Assembly (NCBI RefSeq): GCF_046719735.1
Contig: NZ_JAUTWQ010000001.1
Span: forward strand, 741,475 to 805,474
Origin: Halobacillus_B rhizosphaerae
GTDB taxonomy: Bacteria > Bacillota > Bacilli > Bacillales > Halobacillaceae
DNA length: 64,000 bases
Direction: 5' to 3'
Part shown: one piece after another, positions 16,207 through 24,924 of the stretch
How the letters are laid out: each line of letters starts with the position of its first letter
Position numbering within the stretch: position 1 is the first letter of the stretch
Program-made: the position numbers and the translations under genes
Notes under the pieces: model-generated
Told to the model about the DNA's origin: nothing
What the model saw: only the letters and a program-made list of their open reading frames with translations
Databases searched by the model: none

Positions 16207-17121
16207 TTACCCCTCCTCCTGCTGCTTATTCCAGATTTGCATTTGATGGCTCGGCAGTGCACTGTTCAATTTGGATTGAATGAATCGTGCCGCTTTTTGA
16301 AGTTTCGTTTCGTCTATCCCTGTACGAATGTCCATCTGATGAAGCATATGGACAAGATCATCGGTCGCCACATTCCCAGACGCCCCTTTAGCATAAGGGC
16401 AGCCTCCAAGTCCACCCAGTGCACCGTCAAAAGTAATGATTCCGTGTTCGAGCGAAACCAGCGTATTTGCAAGCGCCATTCCCCGTGTATTATGGAAATG
16501 CATCGCAAGCTGTCCAAAAGTAAAATGCTTCTCAAGCTCTGTAAGCACGCGATCCACCTGTAATGGATTTGCTGCTCCAATGGTATCGCCAAGCGACAGC
16601 TCCTCAATGCCTAGATCAAATAAACGTTTGCTCACTTCAATCACTTGATCTGTTGGGATATCTCCTTCATAAGGACAGCCAAATACAGTCGATACATACC
16701 CCCGCACGGTCTTGCCAGCGAGCCTTGCTTCATCAATAACCTCTTTTAAAACGGGATAGGTTTCACTCAGGGACTTGTTAATGTTTTTCTTATTGTGAGT
16801 TTCACTCGCAGACATAAACACGGATATTTCATCCACGTCCGTTTCAAGCGCCCCCTCCAGTCCTTTCATATTCGGTACCAGAGCCGCATAGGTCACAGAA
16901 GGATCTCGTTTAATCCCTGCCGCTACTTGTCTTGCATCTTTAAGCTGGGGAATCCATTTCGGATGCACAAACGAACTGATCTCGATATAAGAATACCCAG
17001 CTTCAGTCAGCTGATTAATCCAATTAATTTTATCCTCGGCCGGTACCTCGGATGGCTGATTCTGCAATCCATCCCTAGGTCCGACTTCTTTAATGATGAC
17101 TTCTTTCGGTACAGTCAGCAT
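16207..17121 (-). CDS. yngG: Hydroxymethylglutaryl-CoA lyase
   Basis: The 304-residue TIM-barrel enzyme splits HMG-CoA into acetyl-CoA and acetoacetate. Signatures include KEVGPRDGLQNQPSEVPAEDK at the start, ISSFVHPKWIPQL, SLGDTIGAANP, MHFHNTRGMALAN with the metal-binding HxH, and the catalytic cysteine in GGLGGCPYAKGASGN. Length matches the bacterial family. The preceding biotin carrier gene ends 15 bases upstream. This is the last chemical step of leucine degradation and ties the operon to isovalerate catabolism. Confidence 0.93.
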   Translation of the reverse strand: MLTVPKEVIIKEVGPRDGLQNQPSEVPAEDKINWINQLTEAGYSYIEISSFVHPKWIPQLKDARQVAAGIKRDPSVTYAALVPNMKGLEGALETDVDEISVFMSASETHNKKNINKSLSETYPVLKEVIDEARLAGKTVRGYVSTVFGCPYEGDIPTDQVIEVSKRLFDLGIEELSLGDTIGAANPLQVDRVLTELEKHFTFGQLAMHFHNTRGMALANTLVSLEHGIITFDGALGGLGGCPYAKGASGNVATDDLVHMLHQMDIRTGIDETKLQKAARFIQSKLNSALPSHQMQIWNKQQEEG

Positions 17122-17136
17122 AACCTACGCTCCTCA

Positions 17137-17349
17137 TTATTCGATAATGGCAATAACGTCTCCTTCATTCACAAAGTCTCCTTCGCTTACCTTGACTTCC
17201 TTGACCGTTCCAGCCGCTTCTGAAGGAATAGGAATCTCCATTTTCATCGATTCAAGAATGGCGATATCCTGTCCTTCTGTGACATCTTCCCCTTCTTTTG
17301 CTACCAATTTCCATACACTTCCTGCCATAGACGCTTTTACTTCACTCAT
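17137..17349 (-). CDS. yngHB: Biotin carboxyl carrier protein (stand-alone)
   Basis: The 70-residue protein is a single biotinyl domain: two-fold beta sandwich with ESMKMEIP carrying the biotin-accepting Lys36, and a mirrored GDFVNEGDVIAIIE at the end. It is separate from the biotin carboxylase, whereas many acyl-CoA carboxylases fuse the two; the B. subtilis yng operon also has a free small carrier. It lies 12 bases after the carboxylase and carries carboxybiotin between the two catalytic subunits. Confidence 0.92.
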   Translation of the reverse strand: MSEVKASMAGSVWKLVAKEGEDVTEGQDIAILESMKMEIPIPSEAAGTVKEVKVSEGDFVNEGDVIAIIE

Positions 17350-17361
17350 TATTCTTCCTCC

Positions 17362-18717
17362 TTATTGGTTCGTTAATGTTGGTAAATAGTAATCTTCAAT
17401 AAAAGTCGTTTTTGTGTCACCTTCGTGGTACTTTTCATGGGTAATGATCCGCTTCAGCATCGTCAAGTTGCACTTAATTCCTTCAATTTCATATTGATGA
17501 AGAGCTTTTGTCAGCTTGTCGATTGCTTCGGACCTTGAATCTCCTTTAACAATTAACTTAGCAATCATTGGATCATAGTACGGAGTCACCTGGGAATCGC
17601 TTTCCACCGCTAACTCGTGTCGGACTCCATCTCCTTCAGGTAAAATCAACTTGGTCAACTTTCCTGGGGATGGGAGGAACGTGTTGGAATCCTCAGCGTA
17701 CACTCTTACTTCAATGGCATGACCATGGATCGATAAGTCCTCTTGGTTCATCGTGAGTTTGTCCCCATAGGAAACTTTCAGCTGCTGTTCCACAAGGTCA
17801 ACACCAGTGATTTCTTCAGTAACCGGATGTTCTACTTGTAATCTAGTATTCATTTCCAGGAAGAAGTAGTTTTGCTCCTCATCGACAAGGAACTCTATCG
17901 TCCCTGCATTTGTATACCCCAGTTCTTTCACGGCTTTCAAAGCACTTTCTCCCATATTAGCGCGCGTTTCCTCTGATATGAATGGTGAAGGTGCTTCTTC
18001 AACGACCTTTTGGTGCCTGCGCTGAATTGAGCATTCACGCTCAAATAAGTAAACAGCATTTCCGTAATGATCGGCAAGCACTTGAATCTCTATATGACGA
18101 GGCTGAACGATCTGTTTTTCAATAAACATCTTGCCGTCCCCGAAAAACGTTTCAGCACGCTTAGAGTTTCCTTCAAACGCCTTCTCAAGCTCTGCTTCCT
18201 CTTGCACCGCCTGCATGCCGATGCCTCCTCCGCCAGCGGCAGCCTTCAGCATTACGGGGTAGCCGAATTCACGGGCGATTTCCTTTGCTTCTTCAGCACT
18301 TGCGACAGCTTTGTCCGTCCCAGGTACAATCGGAACCCCAGCTGCTTTCATCGTATTTCTTGCTTCAATTTTGTCTCCCATTTTCGCTATGACTTCTGCC
18401 GATGGACCAATGAATACGATTCCTGCTTCTTTCACTCTACGGGCAAAGTCTGCATTTTCGCTTAGCAGCCCGTACCCGGGATGGATGGCTTCTGCGCCGG
18501 AGTCTTTCGCTGCTTTTAAAATTTTATCAATATTTAAATAGGATTCATTCACTCGTGGTTTGCCAATTAAGTAACTTTCATCCGCTTCCTTTACATATGG
18601 AGCATATTGATCGGCTTCCGAATAAACGGCGACGGTTTCAATATTCATTCGTTTGCACGTCCGGATCACGCGAGAGGCAATCTCCCCCCGGTTTGCAATG
18701 AGCACTTTTTTAAACAT
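17362..18717 (-). CDS. yngH: Biotin carboxylase subunit of acyl-CoA carboxylase
   Basis: The 451-residue ATP-grasp enzyme starts KKVLIANRGEIASRVIRTCK, followed by the central ATP-binding glycine loop KAAAGGGGIGM, the FLEMNTRLQVEHPVTE active-site segment, and GHAIEVRVYAED. It carboxylates biotin using ATP and bicarbonate. The family length is about 450 residues, so it is complete and carries no fused carrier domain. It is 20 bases from the preceding ligase gene. It serves the dedicated acyl-CoA carboxylase of this operon, not the acetyl-CoA carboxylase of lipid synthesis, judging by context. Confidence 0.92.
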   Translation of the reverse strand: MFKKVLIANRGEIASRVIRTCKRMNIETVAVYSEADQYAPYVKEADESYLIGKPRVNESYLNIDKILKAAKDSGAEAIHPGYGLLSENADFARRVKEAGIVFIGPSAEVIAKMGDKIEARNTMKAAGVPIVPGTDKAVASAEEAKEIAREFGYPVMLKAAAGGGGIGMQAVQEEAELEKAFEGNSKRAETFFGDGKMFIEKQIVQPRHIEIQVLADHYGNAVYLFERECSIQRRHQKVVEEAPSPFISEETRANMGESALKAVKELGYTNAGTIEFLVDEEQNYFFLEMNTRLQVEHPVTEEITGVDLVEQQLKVSYGDKLTMNQEDLSIHGHAIEVRVYAEDSNTFLPSPGKLTKLILPEGDGVRHELAVESDSQVTPYYDPMIAKLIVKGDSRSEAIDKLTKALHQYEIEGIKCNLTMLKRIITHEKYHEGDTKTTFIEDYYLPTLTNQ

Positions 18718-18737
18718 GCGTTGTTGACTCCTTTCTA

Positions 18738-20378
18738 TTAAGCTTTCAAATCAATAATTTCTAGAGCGTCTTCCCGCAGCTTGAATTTTTGAATTTTACC
18801 GCTGGCGGTCATTGGGTACTCCTCTGTAAAGGAGATATAACGTGGTATTTTATGTTTCGATATCTTCCCATCACAGAATGAACGGATATTCTGTTCAGTT
18901 AAATTTTTGCCTTCTTTAGGGATAATCCATGCCATGATTTCTTCCCCATATTTCTGATCTGGCACACCGATCACTTGAACATCCAGGACATCGGGGTGCT
19001 GATAGAGAAATTCTTCAATCTCGCGAGGGTACACATTTTCTCCGCCGCGAATAATCATATCTTTCATTCGACCGGTAATTTCCACATAACCGTTCTCATC
19101 CATCACCGCAATATCCCCGGTATGAAGCCAGCCTTCACGATCAATTGCCGCTTCTGTCGCTTCCTCATTTTTATAGTAGCCTTTCATCACTAAGTACCCT
19201 CTCGTGCACAATTCCCCCGGCATTCCTGGTTCTGCTTCGTTTCCGGTAGCAGGCTCAATAATTTTCACTTCTACATTCGGATGAGGCTTTCCTACACTCG
19301 AAACGCGCAGATCGATCGGATCATCTGCTTTGGTCTGTGTAATGACTGGGGATGATTCCGTCTGCCCATAGGCAATCGTAATTTCTGACGCACCCATTTG
19401 ATCAATTACGCCTTTCATTACTTCCATTGGACACGTGGATCCGGCCATAATTCCAGTCCGTAGAGTCGTTGGTTTAAGATCTTCAAACGAAGCATCATTC
19501 AGCTCAGCAATAAACATCGTCGGCACCCCGTGAAGCCCCGTACAAGCTTCATCTCGAACGGCTTCCAGTACTTTCTTCGGATGAAACTGCTCTAATATAA
19601 CCATCGTAGACGCCTTGGAAACCGCCGCCATCGTTCCAAGCACACAGCCGAAGCAATGAAAGAACGGAACAGGGATACATAAACGGTCATCTGGAGTCAG
19701 CCGCATACAATCAGCTACCTGATTACCGTTATTGACGATATTATTATGGCTGAGCATAACCCCTTTAGGGAAACCCGTAGTCCCTGACGTATACTGCATA
19801 TTAATGACATCCTCGCAGTGTAAAGACTGCTTGCGATTTTCCAGCTGATCGTCATTCACTGATCGTTTCATATCCAGAAGGTCCTGCCATGTAAAGCAGC
19901 CCGTGTACTCTTTTTCACTGAGCACAATAATATTCTTCAGTCTGGGGAGCCGCTCGCTATCCAGATCTCCTTTTATAGAAGTATCCAGCTCAGGACAGAT
20001 CTCTTTTAAAATATCAATATAAGAGGTTCCTCTGAATTCTTCTGCCAAAATAAGCGTAGTGGCATCCGATTGTTTAAGTAAGTATTCAAGCTCCTGAGCC
20101 CGGTAATTCGTGTTTACTGTGACTAATACGGCCCCCGCTTTTGCTGTAGCAAACTGAGAAACCAGCCATTCCGGTTTGTTATCTGACCAGATGGCTACAT
20201 GCTCTCCCTTTTCAATTCCTAATGACATAAAGCCACGGGCAGCTTCATTCGTCATTTCATTAAATTCACGGTATGTTTTTCTCAGCTTTTTCTCTGGATA
20301 AACCATAGCTTCATAGTCTGGATAATTTCTTGCTTGTTCCTCAAGCAGCTGACCCACAGTTTTTTCTAAAAGCGCCAT
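18738..20378 (-). CDS. yngI: AMP-forming acyl-CoA ligase
   Basis: The 546-residue ANL enzyme shows YTSGTTGFPKGVMLSHNN (about residue 195), YGQTESSPVITQT, TGDIAVMDENGYVEITGRMKDMIIRGGENVYPREIE and PMTASGKIQKFKLRE with the catalytic lysine. It lies within the yng-type operon, 22 bases after the dehydrogenase, and probably activates a branched or medium-chain acid such as isovalerate before dehydrogenation. The medium/long-chain FadD-like family cannot be separated further by sequence reading. Confidence 0.88.
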   Translation of the reverse strand: MALLEKTVGQLLEEQARNYPDYEAMVYPEKKLRKTYREFNEMTNEAARGFMSLGIEKGEHVAIWSDNKPEWLVSQFATAKAGAVLVTVNTNYRAQELEYLLKQSDATTLILAEEFRGTSYIDILKEICPELDTSIKGDLDSERLPRLKNIIVLSEKEYTGCFTWQDLLDMKRSVNDDQLENRKQSLHCEDVINMQYTSGTTGFPKGVMLSHNNIVNNGNQVADCMRLTPDDRLCIPVPFFHCFGCVLGTMAAVSKASTMVILEQFHPKKVLEAVRDEACTGLHGVPTMFIAELNDASFEDLKPTTLRTGIMAGSTCPMEVMKGVIDQMGASEITIAYGQTESSPVITQTKADDPIDLRVSSVGKPHPNVEVKIIEPATGNEAEPGMPGELCTRGYLVMKGYYKNEEATEAAIDREGWLHTGDIAVMDENGYVEITGRMKDMIIRGGENVYPREIEEFLYQHPDVLDVQVIGVPDQKYGEEIMAWIIPKEGKNLTEQNIRSFCDGKISKHKIPRYISFTEEYPMTASGKIQKFKLREDALEIIDLKA

Positions 20379-20400
20379 GAAAGTTCCTCCTTGATCTTAA

Positions 20401-21543
20401 TTAGCATCCAAGCTGTCGTGCGATAACCATCCGCTGTATTTCCGATGTCCCTTCCCCAATCTCCAACAGTTTAGCATCTCGAAGGAAGCGCTCAACTTCG
20501 TATTCCCTCATATATCCGTAGCCGCCATGGATTTGAATCGCTTGATTCGAGGAACGGAAAGCGGTTTCAGAAGCGAACAGCTTTGCATACGCCGATTCCT
20601 TAGTGAACGGTTTTCCTTGATCCTTCAACCAAGCCGATTTAAGCACCATATTCCGGGCAAGCTCTACTTCCATAGCCATATCGGCCAGCTTAAACTGAAT
20701 GGCCTGAAATTTGGATATGGGCTGACCGAATTGTTTTCTTTCTTTTGCGTAAGCAAGGGCTTTATCTAATGAAGCCTGTGCGATTCCTACAGCCAGCGCG
20801 GCTATTGAAATTCTTCCCCCATCCAGCGTATGAAGGAATTGCTTAAATCCCTTGGATGGATCTCCTAAAATATTTTCTTTCGGAACTCTAACATCCTCCA
20901 AAATAATTTCAGAAGTATTCGATCCGCGAACCCCCATCTTGTCATAGGGACTGGAAATCTTCATTCCCGGAGTGTCTTTAGGAATAATGAATGCGGATAT
21001 AATATTCTTCCCATCATCTCTTTTGCCGGAAACTGCGGTAACGGTGATGGAACGGGCATACTCAGCATTAGTAATCCAGCACTTCTCACCATTGATGACG
21101 TATTGGTCGCCTTCAAGGACCGCTCGCGTCTTCGTTCCTCCAGCATCCGAACCTGCGTTTGGTTCCGTCAGGCCGAAAGACGCTAGTGCTTCCCCCTTCG
21201 CTAATGGTACGAGGAATTCCTGCTTCTGCTCTTCGGTACCAAAGTAATAGATAGGACTTGCTCCTAGTGAAACAGCCGCTGCATAACTTAATCCTGTCGA
21301 CCCGCAGACACGTCCGATTTCCTCTACAGCTAAAGCGTACGTAACGGTATCACCACCGGCTCCACCATACTCTTCTGGAAATGGAATGCCGAGCAAACCC
21401 AGTTTCCCCATTTCCTTAAAGATATCTTCCGGAAACTCAGCCTTCTTATCAATATCCACCGCACGAGGCTGAATGACGTCCTCTGCAAAATCCCTCACCA
21501 TTTTCCTGGTCATTTCCTGCTCTTTCGATAATTCAAAATTCAT
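20401..21543 (-). CDS. yngJ: Acyl-CoA dehydrogenase, probable isovaleryl-CoA dehydrogenase
   Basis: The 380-residue FAD enzyme has family signatures: FPEEYGGAGGD, ALASFGLTEPNAGSDAGGTKTRA, GEKCWITNAEYA, and at the C-terminus QAIQIHGGYGYMREYEVERFLRDAKLLEIGEGTSEIQ, where a Glu in the GEGTSE region is typical of the short-chain group. First structural gene of the operon, with AAGGAGGAG just before ATG 21543, and a TetR-like operator about 25 bases further upstream. With HMG-CoA lyase and an MCC-type carboxylase downstream, isovaleryl-CoA is the likely substrate. Confidence 0.88.
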   Translation of the reverse strand: MNFELSKEQEMTRKMVRDFAEDVIQPRAVDIDKKAEFPEDIFKEMGKLGLLGIPFPEEYGGAGGDTVTYALAVEEIGRVCGSTGLSYAAAVSLGASPIYYFGTEEQKQEFLVPLAKGEALASFGLTEPNAGSDAGGTKTRAVLEGDQYVINGEKCWITNAEYARSITVTAVSGKRDDGKNIISAFIIPKDTPGMKISSPYDKMGVRGSNTSEIILEDVRVPKENILGDPSKGFKQFLHTLDGGRISIAALAVGIAQASLDKALAYAKERKQFGQPISKFQAIQFKLADMAMEVELARNMVLKSAWLKDQGKPFTKESAYAKLFASETAFRSSNQAIQIHGGYGYMREYEVERFLRDAKLLEIGEGTSEIQRMVIARQLGC

Positions 21544-21567
21544 ACGTCTCCTCCTTTAATCTCTGAG

Positions 21568-21585
21568 ACCGACTGGTTGGTCGGT
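21568..21585. promoter_or_regulatory. TetR-type operator before the yng-type operon
   Basis: ACCGAC-tggttg-GTCGGT is an 18-bp site with perfect six-base arms, lying between the TetR stop and the acyl-CoA dehydrogenase start. ACCGAC...GTCGGT arms are common in operators of acyl-CoA-responsive TetR regulators. The adjacent TetR is the natural ligand. Confidence 0.65.
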
Positions 21586-21602
21586 GTACGGCAAAAATAA
21601 AA

Positions 21603-21616
21603 TGAAAGCGTTTACT
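21603..21616. promoter_or_regulatory. Cre-like site (CcpA)
   Basis: TGAAAGCGTTTACT matches the catabolite-responsive consensus TGWAANCGNTNWCA at every fixed position except the last base. It overlaps the end of the TetR gene, upstream of the catabolic operon, where glucose repression would be expected. Confidence 0.55.
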
Positions 21617-22244
21617 TACTTTCGTAAAAAAAAGGAACTTGCAGCATTTGACGAAAATATTCGTCTTCCATTTGGACCGGTAACAGCGAATGCAGAACTA
21701 AGTCCACAAAAACATCTGCAATTTCATCAATGGAATAAGTGCCTGATCGCTTATACCACTTATAAATCCAGTTTACCATACCGAGGATCGCCATCCCTGT
21801 GATTTCTGTCGGCAGTTCTTTGCGAAAATAACCTGCCTCCTGTCCTTCGTTAATAACAGCAAAAATCAGCTGCTTGAACTCATCACGTTTCCGCTTAATC
21901 AGTACTTCATATTCAGGCTTTAAATAATTACTCTCCTGATAAAAAACAGCAATATGAGGTTTATACAGATCAAATACCTGCACAAATGCCTGGATAATCG
22001 CCTGGATTTTATTAACGGGTGAAGTATGCACTCTGTCAGCCGACTTCGCTTCCTTCAATACGTATGTAATAAACGTGTCGTGAATGACAAATAGAAGCTC
22101 ATCCTTCGAGTGAAAATGATGATAAAAGCCGCCTTTCGAGGTATTTGAAGCGGCCACAATCTGATTGACCGTTACCCCGTGAAATCCATATTCATCGAAT
22201 AATTCAAGGGACGTCCGAATTATAGTATTCTTTAACTCCGCCAT
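21612..22244 (-). CDS. TetR/AcrR-family regulator of the acyl-CoA degradation operon
   Basis: The 210-residue protein has an N-terminal TetR helix-turn-helix (IIRTSLELFDEYGFHGVTVNQIVAASNTSKGGFYHHF, residues about 7-45) and an all-helical ligand-binding domain of about 150 residues. It is immediately upstream of the isovalerate-type operon and separated from it by the ACCGAC operator. It most likely represses the operon until an acyl-CoA intermediate binds. In B. subtilis the yng operon lacks an adjacent TetR gene and is sporulation-controlled, so this is a different regulatory design. Confidence 0.85.
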   Translation of the reverse strand: MAELKNTIIRTSLELFDEYGFHGVTVNQIVAASNTSKGGFYHHFHSKDELLFVIHDTFITYVLKEAKSADRVHTSPVNKIQAIIQAFVQVFDLYKPHIAVFYQESNYLKPEYEVLIKRKRDEFKQLIFAVINEGQEAGYFRKELPTEITGMAILGMVNWIYKWYKRSGTYSIDEIADVFVDLVLHSLLPVQMEDEYFRQMLQVPFFYESK

Positions 22245-22407
22245 ACATCATCCCCTATCTGCTGAATACATGTTCATTTTATCACAGTTTTCAGAAAAAA
22301 CAAACAGAATAAGTATAAGGAAAACTCTTTCCCTATACGTCATAAGTGGCCATTTATGTTTTTTATTTATAATGGATCGTGAAAAAAGACCATGAAATCA
22401 TAAAAGA

Positions 22408-22441
22408 AGCAGCCTTATGTCACCATGGACATAAGGCTGCT
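22408..22441 (-). terminator. Terminator of parEC
   Basis: AGCAGCCTTATGTC and GACATAAGGCTGCT are perfect 14-bp inverse arms just past the parC stop. T residues flank on both sides, so it may work in both directions. Confidence 0.85.
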
Positions 22442-22449
22442 TTTCGTTC

Positions 22450-24909
22450 TTAGTCTTTATTCTCATTCAAATGCTCAAACGGTTTCTCATATTGCGGTTT
22501 AACCCAGGCTTCTGTAACTTCGCCTGATTGTTCGGTATCCATGACATAAGATCCGTTGCTGTATCTATCATTCGCTTTAAAATCCATCGGTCGAACGGTT
22601 ATCGTCTTGTCGCCCGCAGATTTAATGATCACTTGCTCGTCACTTTGGACTAAGTGAAGATCGATGAGCTTATGCGGATTCGATTTGAGTTCTCTTAGCA
22701 TGACCACTCCGCGTTTCGCCCGAGAAGTTGCCTCAAATTCCTTCAATCTCATGCGCTTAACTGCCGCACGGTGAGTCGTAATAAGAATGGAAGGGTCCTT
22801 TGCCGGATCGAAAACCTGACCGGAAACAACAGCTTCCCCTTCTTTCAGAGTGATCGCTTTCACGCCAGCTGCTCTCTGGCCGACCGGTTTTACTTCATCC
22901 TCATGATACCAGAGGCCGTAAGCTTTGCTGGAGGCCATGAAAATAGAAGAATTTCCATAAGTACGGTGCACATCGACTACCTCATCATCGCCTTTTAAAT
23001 TTATGGCCACAAGGGATTTAGAATGTCTCTGCGCTTTGTACAGGGACAGTTCACTTTTCTTCACCATGCCATTTTTCGTAAAGAATAATAAGAATTGATC
23101 GTCCTCAAATTCTCTAATGGGCAGAGCTTCAACAAAGAATTCTTCCTTTTCAAGCTGCACAATGTTAGCCACGTGCTGCCCGAGATCCTTCCACCTGATA
23201 TCCGGCAGTTTATGGACTGGCAGATACAAGTATTTACCCAGGTTGGTAAACAGCAGAACTGTATCTTTCGTATTCATTTCAAACAACCGCAAGATATGAT
23301 CGCGGTCTTTGATGGCTAAGTCTTCGCCGTTGGAAGCAGCATAGGATCTTAAGCTTGTCCGCTTAACATAACCGTCCTTGGTGACCGATACCAGGACATC
23401 TTCACTTGCTACAGTTACTTCTAAATCGACCTTCAGTTCTTCCACTTTATCTTCGATTTTAGTCTGACGATCGTCATTATATTGTTTCTTCATCGAACGA
23501 AGATCAGCTTTAATAACTTTCATCAGTTCATTTTCACTGTTCAGAAGCTTTTCTAAATCATCAATTTGCTTCTTCAGTTCATCCGCTTCCTTTTGAAGCA
23601 GCGTAATGTCTGTATTTGTTAACCTATAAAGCTGCAAGGTAACAATTGCTTCAGACTGTTCTTCAGTAAAATCATATTGAGCAATCAGCTGCTGCTTTGC
23701 ATCCTGTTTATCTTTCGAACCACGAATAGTAGCGATCACTTCATCTAGAATGGAAATAGCTTTAATAAGTCCTTCCACAATATGAGCGCGCTTTCTTGCT
23801 TTATTTAAATCATACTTCGCCTGCCGGGTTACAACATCACGTTGATGCTGAATATAGGCATCAAGGATCATCGGCAAGCTTAATAGTTTAGGAGTCCGCT
23901 CGTGAATGGCGACCATATTAAAGTTATAGGAAATCTGTAGATCTGTATGCTTATACAAGTAATTCAGCACACCTTCACTATTCGCATCTTTCTTTAGCTC
24001 TATAACGACCCGGAGTCCAGTACGGTCGGTTTCATCGCGTACTTCTGAAATCCCTTCAACTTTCCGGTCTATTCTTAATTCATCCATCCGCTTCACCATG
24101 GAAGCTTTGTTTACTTCAAAGGGAATTTCATCTATGACGATCTGTTCTCTGCCGCCACGGACCTGTTGAATTTCTGCCCGTCCTCTCAATACAATCTTCC
24201 CTTTGCCGCTTTCATAAGCTTTCCGAATCCCATCTATCCCTTGAATGGTGCCTCCAGTGGAAAAGTCCGGACCCAAAATTTTCGTCATAAGTTCTGGAAC
24301 AGTAGCTGCAGGTTTATCAATTTTCATAATTACAGCATCGATCACTTCCCCTATATTATGCGGAGGGATCTCTGTCGCATAGCCTGCCGAAATACCCGTC
24401 GATCCATTAACCAGCAGATTCGGAAATTTTGCCGGCAAAACCGTCGGCTCTTGAATCGTGTCATCAAAGTTGGGTATAAATTCTACGGTTTCTTTTTCAA
24501 TATCTCTTAATAACTCAGAAGAAATGCTTGACAGCCGTGCTTCCGTGTAACGCATAGCAGCTGGTGGATCTCCATCCACACTCCCGTTATTACCATGCAT
24601 TTCTACGAGTGTTTTTCTGACTTTCCACGTTTGGCTTAAACGGACCATCGCATCGTACACAGACGTGTCTCCATGGGGATGGTAATTCCCAATAACGGTA
24701 CCGACCGTTTTCGCCGATTTCCGGTACGCTTTATCATGTGTATTTTTCTCCTGATGCATCGCAAATAATATTCTTCGCTGCACCGGCTTCAGTCCGTCTC
24801 TAATATCAGGGAGAGCTCTTTCCTGGATTATATATTTACTATAGCGTCCAAAACGGTCTCCTAATACTTCTTCCAAAGGTAAATCTAAATACTTTTCTGC
24901 CTCAGCCAA
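22450..24909 (-). CDS. parC: DNA topoisomerase IV subunit A
   Basis: The 819-residue protein is a type IIA topoisomerase breakage-reunion subunit. RALPDIRDGLKPVQRRIL, the quinolone-region stretch GNYHPHGDTSVYDAMVR and the active tyrosine in AMRYTEARLS (Tyr121) are all present, and the C-terminal beta-pinwheel repeats follow from about residue 500. It lacks a GyrA-box QRRGGKG motif, which separates it from gyrase. It lies 15 bases after parE, so both subunits come from one LexA-box promoter. It decatenates daughter chromosomes. Confidence 0.95.
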   Translation of the reverse strand: MAEAEKYLDLPLEEVLGDRFGRYSKYIIQERALPDIRDGLKPVQRRILFAMHQEKNTHDKAYRKSAKTVGTVIGNYHPHGDTSVYDAMVRLSQTWKVRKTLVEMHGNNGSVDGDPPAAMRYTEARLSSISSELLRDIEKETVEFIPNFDDTIQEPTVLPAKFPNLLVNGSTGISAGYATEIPPHNIGEVIDAVIMKIDKPAATVPELMTKILGPDFSTGGTIQGIDGIRKAYESGKGKIVLRGRAEIQQVRGGREQIVIDEIPFEVNKASMVKRMDELRIDRKVEGISEVRDETDRTGLRVVIELKKDANSEGVLNYLYKHTDLQISYNFNMVAIHERTPKLLSLPMILDAYIQHQRDVVTRQAKYDLNKARKRAHIVEGLIKAISILDEVIATIRGSKDKQDAKQQLIAQYDFTEEQSEAIVTLQLYRLTNTDITLLQKEADELKKQIDDLEKLLNSENELMKVIKADLRSMKKQYNDDRQTKIEDKVEELKVDLEVTVASEDVLVSVTKDGYVKRTSLRSYAASNGEDLAIKDRDHILRLFEMNTKDTVLLFTNLGKYLYLPVHKLPDIRWKDLGQHVANIVQLEKEEFFVEALPIREFEDDQFLLFFTKNGMVKKSELSLYKAQRHSKSLVAINLKGDDEVVDVHRTYGNSSIFMASSKAYGLWYHEDEVKPVGQRAAGVKAITLKEGEAVVSGQVFDPAKDPSILITTHRAAVKRMRLKEFEATSRAKRGVVMLRELKSNPHKLIDLHLVQSDEQVIIKSAGDKTITVRPMDFKANDRYSNGSYVMDTEQSGEVTEAWVKPQYEKPFEHLNENKD

Positions 24910-24924
24910 CAGAATATCCCCCTT

